Assembly (NCBI GenBank): GCA_019751475.1
Contig: JAIENH010000341.1
Location: 1-8,194, forward strand
DNA: 8,194 nt
Direction: 5' to 3'
Source of the DNA: Cyclobacteriaceae bacterium
Lineage (GTDB): Bacteria > Bacteroidota > Bacteroidia > Cytophagales > Cyclobacteriaceae
A program made the position numbers and the translations under genes. The notes beneath the pieces were generated by a model. That model saw only the letters and a list, made by a program, of their open reading frames with translations, was not told the origin of the DNA and did no database searches. This document shows, in pieces, positions 5,551 through 8,194 of this stretch. Position 1 is the stretch's first letter, and every line of letters starts with the position of its first letter.

Positions 5551-7992
5551 TTAATTACTGCCATGCTTTTCCTTGAGGTTATTCAATAATTGTTCCAAAC
5601 TCATCTCATCCTTAATTAAAACTTCGCGGGCCTTAGACCCCTCAAATGGCCCCACAATACCAGCCGCCTCCAATTGGTCAATCAAGCGACCGGCTCGGTT
5701 ATAGCCTAATTTCAGCTTTCGCTGAATAAGGGAGGTGCTTCCTTGTTGGTGCATTACAATCAGTTTGGCAGCCTCTTCAAAGAGCGCATCGCGCTCCGAC
5801 AGGTCAACATCGTTGGCGCCATTGTCTTCATCTCCTTCAAACTCCGGCAGCAAGTAGGCCGAATCATATCCTCGCTGTCCGCCAATGTATTCACAGACTT
5901 TTTCAATTTCTGGCGTATCAACAAACGGACTCTGCAACCGGATGATGTCTGATCCTGCTGACAACAGCATATCGCCCATGCCTACCAATTGATCCGCACC
6001 ACCCGTATCTAAAATAGTTCGCGAATCAATCTTTGATGTAACGCGGAACGACAACCGTGCCGGAAAATTTGCTTTGATCACACCGGTGATGACGTTGACC
6101 GAAGGTCGCTGCGTAGCCACCACCAGATGAATGCCGATGGCACGCGCCAACTGCGCTAGTCGCGCGATGGGTGTTTCCACTTCCTTGCCGGCCGTCATCA
6201 TAAGGTCGGCCAGCTCATCAATCACCAATACAATATATGGCAGGAAGCGATGGCCCTCTTTAGGATTGAGTTTGCGGCCCACGAATTTGGCATTGTACTC
6301 CTTCAAATTTTTGGCACCTGCATCTTTCAGCATCTCGTAGCGGTTCTCCATTTCGATGCAGAGCGAATTAAGGGTGTACACCACTTTCTTAGTATCGGTA
6401 ATAATGGCCTCCTCAGAGTTGGGCAGCTTGGCAAGGTAGTGCCGCTCTATTTTGCTAAAGAGCGACATCTCCACCTTCTTCGGATCGACCAATACAAATT
6501 TGAGTTGGCTCGGATGACGCTTGTATAATAGAGAGGTGAGGATTACATTGAGGCCCACCGACTTGCCCTGGCCTGTAGCCCCTGCCACCAGCAAGTGAGG
6601 CATCTTGGTAAGGTCCATGACAAACAATTCGTTGGAGATAGTTTTCCCCAATGCCACCGGCAACTCCTTATCTGTCTTTTGAAACGCCACTGATGACAAC
6701 ACCGAGCGGATGCTCACCATCTCGCGATTTTTATTAGGCACTTCTATACCAATGGTACCCTTGCCGGGGATGGGCGCGATGATACGAATACCAAGAGCTG
6801 ACAAACTCAAAGCGATATCATCTTCCAGGTTTTTAATCCGTGAAATTTTAATACCGGCATCAGGCACAATTTCATAGAGCGTCACTGTAGGGCCGATGGT
6901 AGCCTTAATGCTTTGAATGCCAATCTTAAAGTTGACAAGCGTGGCAATGATCTTGTCTTTGTTTTGATTGAGCTCCTCTTGCGTCACTTGTACTTTGCCT
7001 ACTTCGTATTCATTCAGCAACTCAAGCGGTGGAAATTTATAATTACTCAAATCAAGTGTAGGGTCATAGAAACCTTTCTCCTCTACTAGTTGATCAGCCA
7101 GCACTTCAGTGTCACTCTTTTGTTCTTCAACTGTAAACTCAGGCTCGACAGTCTTCTTAGGTTTCTCCGGTTTTACGGGTTCAACATCCAGTTTTACTTC
7201 AGGGCCTTCAGGAATAGGCGGCACAATTAATGCCGGTTCCGGCTCTGGCACCGTAAGGTCTGGCCAGTTGTCGCGATCATCTGTATAGGTAGAACTGTTT
7301 TGTTCGTCCGTAGCGGTGAGGGCATCGTTGCCCATCGGCTTGGGATCTTTCACTTGAAAGGCCTGGATAGCCGTGACATTAAAGAAGTATATAATAAAAA
7401 TGAAAAGTGTCAGCACCAGAAATAGAAATGTACCCCAGCCAAGAAGGCCATCCGCCAGGAAGGCCAATTCATAACCAAGGCCACCGCTCAAGAAACTTAT
7501 TTCGGTAGCACCTGAAATACTGTGCGTGAGGTAGCCAAGCAAAAGACTAAGCCAGAGGCCCGCAAAAATCGAGAACGTGAAAGCTGAAAAGAACGGGAGC
7601 AATTCACGCTTAAAGACCAGGCGAAAACCCAACAAAAAAATCAACGGAGGAAAAAAGAAGGCTGAGATACCAAACCAGCGAAAGATAAAGTAATGTGAAG
7701 TGATGGCTCCATAGAGTCCAAGCCAGTTGTCAGTCTCTCTACCGGATTCTAATAAAGCTGTATCGCCCAGTGCCTCCACCACACTTTGATCGGCCTTGCC
7801 GGTAAAGAGATAAGAGACAAACGCTGTAAACAGAAACAGTGAAGTGATGAGCAGGAAGAACCCCAGCGCCAGCAGAAAGCGAGGGTCTTTAAAAAAATCG
7901 AGATTAAAGCGCGATTTGCCTTTAGCTCCTTTACTCTTCTTTTCTTTTTCGGGTTTCTTAAAGGTGTTGGACTTGTAGGTGTTTTCGGCCAT
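5551..7992 (-). CDS. ftsK: DNA translocase FtsK/SpoIIIE
   Basis: FtsK is a septum-anchored hexameric ATPase that pumps DNA to clear the division site and activates XerCD at dif. The 813-residue product has a basic lysine-rich N-terminus (1-30) and four hydrophobic membrane segments (about 38-63, 100-125, 132-157 and 172-205). A proline- and acid-rich linker (about 214-300) is short compared with the E. coli protein. Next comes the alpha/beta motor with Walker A GATGQGKS (471-478), Walker B YIVLVIDELAD (586-596) and the ATQRPSVNVITGVIKANFP motif (626-644). The C-terminal gamma winged helix (about 735-795) carries GSTSLIQRKLKLGYNRAGR and GIVGPFEGSKAREVL, the surface that reads polar DNA motifs in other species. 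All hallmarks are intact. The ATG at 7992 gives the expected N-terminus. It is the first gene of the ftsK-lolA-queE unit. Confidence 0.98.
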   Translation of the reverse strand: MAENTYKSNTFKKPEKEKKSKGAKGKSRFNLDFFKDPRFLLALGFFLLITSLFLFTAFVSYLFTGKADQSVVEALGDTALLESGRETDNWLGLYGAITSHYFIFRWFGISAFFFPPLIFLLGFRLVFKRELLPFFSAFTFSIFAGLWLSLLLGYLTHSISGATEISFLSGGLGYELAFLADGLLGWGTFLFLVLTLFIFIIYFFNVTAIQAFQVKDPKPMGNDALTATDEQNSSTYTDDRDNWPDLTVPEPEPALIVPPIPEGPEVKLDVEPVKPEKPKKTVEPEFTVEEQKSDTEVLADQLVEEKGFYDPTLDLSNYKFPPLELLNEYEVGKVQVTQEELNQNKDKIIATLVNFKIGIQSIKATIGPTVTLYEIVPDAGIKISRIKNLEDDIALSLSALGIRIIAPIPGKGTIGIEVPNKNREMVSIRSVLSSVAFQKTDKELPVALGKTISNELFVMDLTKMPHLLVAGATGQGKSVGLNVILTSLLYKRHPSQLKFVLVDPKKVEMSLFSKIERHYLAKLPNSEEAIITDTKKVVYTLNSLCIEMENRYEMLKDAGAKNLKEYNAKFVGRKLNPKEGHRFLPYIVLVIDELADLMMTAGKEVETPIARLAQLARAIGIHLVVATQRPSVNVITGVIKANFPARLSFRVTSKIDSRTILDTGGADQLVGMGDMLLSAGSDIIRLQSPFVDTPEIEKVCEYIGGQRGYDSAYLLPEFEGDEDNGANDVDLSERDALFEEAAKLIVMHQQGSTSLIQRKLKLGYNRAGRLIDQLEAAGIVGPFEGSKAREVLIKDEMSLEQLLNNLKEKHGSN

Positions 7993-8011
7993 TGAAGTTT
8001 AAAAAGTAACT

Positions 8012-8019
8012 CAAAACTA
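8012..8019 (-). promoter_or_regulatory. Candidate -7 promoter element (TAGTTTTG) for ftsK
   Basis: On the minus strand TAGTTTTG matches TAnnTTTG and lies 20 bases upstream of the ftsK ATG. Transcription would start near 8008, giving a leader of about 15 bases. No TTG at the usual -33 spacing was found, so the support is the -7 match plus its position upstream of the first gene of the cluster. Confidence 0.4.
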
Positions 8020-8110
8020 AGAAAAATAGTGGTACTCACTACCGAATAACTATCAAACTCTGCTGAAAGACTCGTTCATCTTTTATGAAGACAGAAACAC
8101 CTAAATGCAC

Positions 8111-8118
8111 TATCTTTG
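8111..8118 (+). promoter_or_regulatory. Candidate -7 promoter element (TATCTTTG) for the AraC-like gene
   Basis: An exact TAnnTTTG match four bases before the GTG at 8123. With standard Bacteroidota spacing the first transcribed base would be near 8122, giving an essentially leaderless mRNA. No convincing TTG lies 19-21 bases upstream. It is divergent from the ftsK promoter candidate, about 100 bases away. Confidence 0.4.
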
Positions 8119-8122
8119 ATAA

Positions 8123-8194
8123 GTGACATTTCAGTTTTACCCACCCTCGAAAGACTTGAAGCTCTATGTGATTGGCTATCTTGAAGCTGATAGC
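8123..8194 (+). CDS. Probable AraC-family transcriptional regulator, N-terminal fragment (runs off right edge)
   Basis: The frame opens with GTG at 8123 directly after an in-frame TAA and stays open to the last base, giving 24 residues. They begin MTFQFYPPSKDL and continue KLYVIGYLEADS. The pattern F-x-PPS-x-x-L-x-x-Y-V-x-x-Y within the first 20 residues is typical of the N-terminal ligand-side domain (DUF6597-like) of many Bacteroidota AraC-type regulators. The helix-turn-helix part would lie beyond the window. A start-proximal TATCTTTG supports a gene beginning here. With only 24 residues, both the gene call and the family are tentative. Confidence 0.5.
   Translation, partial: MTFQFYPPSKDLKLYVIGYLEADS

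Noticed and set aside
5546..5553. TAAATTTG on the minus strand, an exact TAnnTTTG match 35 bases before lolA
   Set aside because: It overlaps the ftsK stop codon in an AT-rich stretch, has no upstream TTG at suitable spacing, and lies in a close gap of a likely operon. An internal promoter cannot be excluded but is not supported.
7749..8039. 96-codon minus-strand frame overlapping the ftsK 5' end
   Set aside because: It is in another frame of the verified ftsK N-terminus. Its hydrophobic and lysine-rich content is a by-product of the ftsK membrane region.

Overview
The window looks like a chromosomal segment from a Bacteroidota bacterium, most likely of the Cytophagales or a related lineage. 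The evidence is a SusC/RagA-type TonB-dependent receptor, a TPR/PD40/OmpA outer-membrane protein, Bacteroidota-style LolA and QueE sequences, matches to the TAnnTTTG promoter element, and start sites without strong Shine-Dalgarno sequences. Nearly all genes read on the minus strand. Only a fragment at the far right edge reads on the plus strand.

Right part (about 4220-7992, minus): a tight cluster of ftsK (DNA translocase for chromosome segregation at the septum), lolA (periplasmic lipoprotein carrier) and queE (radical-SAM enzyme of 7-deazaguanine synthesis). The gaps are 39 and 11 bases, so they are probably co-transcribed. The ftsK-lolA adjacency is the same as in E. coli. Divergent from ftsK, at 8123-8194, is the first 24 codons of what looks like an AraC-family regulator.

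Middle (3608-4167, minus): two small overlapping genes of the DUF6883 and DUF4926 families. They share a 4-base stop/start overlap and are clearly more AT-rich (about 38% GC) than queE next door (about 53% in a 180-base sample). This is the least understood part of the window: a compact two-gene accessory module of unknown function, possibly acquired horizontally.

Left part (1-3463, minus): a secreted protein with a TPR, a five-repeat PD40 propeller, a carboxypeptidase-regulatory-like domain and an OmpA peptidoglycan-binding domain. This is the architecture of the type IX secretion component PorE and of its many paralogues. After a 244-base gap comes the N-terminal part of a SusC/RagA receptor that runs off the left edge. 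Its first part is about 50% GC and its barrel part about 37%, which hints at a mosaic gene.

I see no rRNA, tRNA, CRISPR array, insertion sequence or integrase. Most of the window is conserved housekeeping and envelope content. The DUF6883/DUF4926 pair, the mosaic receptor and the start-proximal promoter motifs are the points worth a second look.
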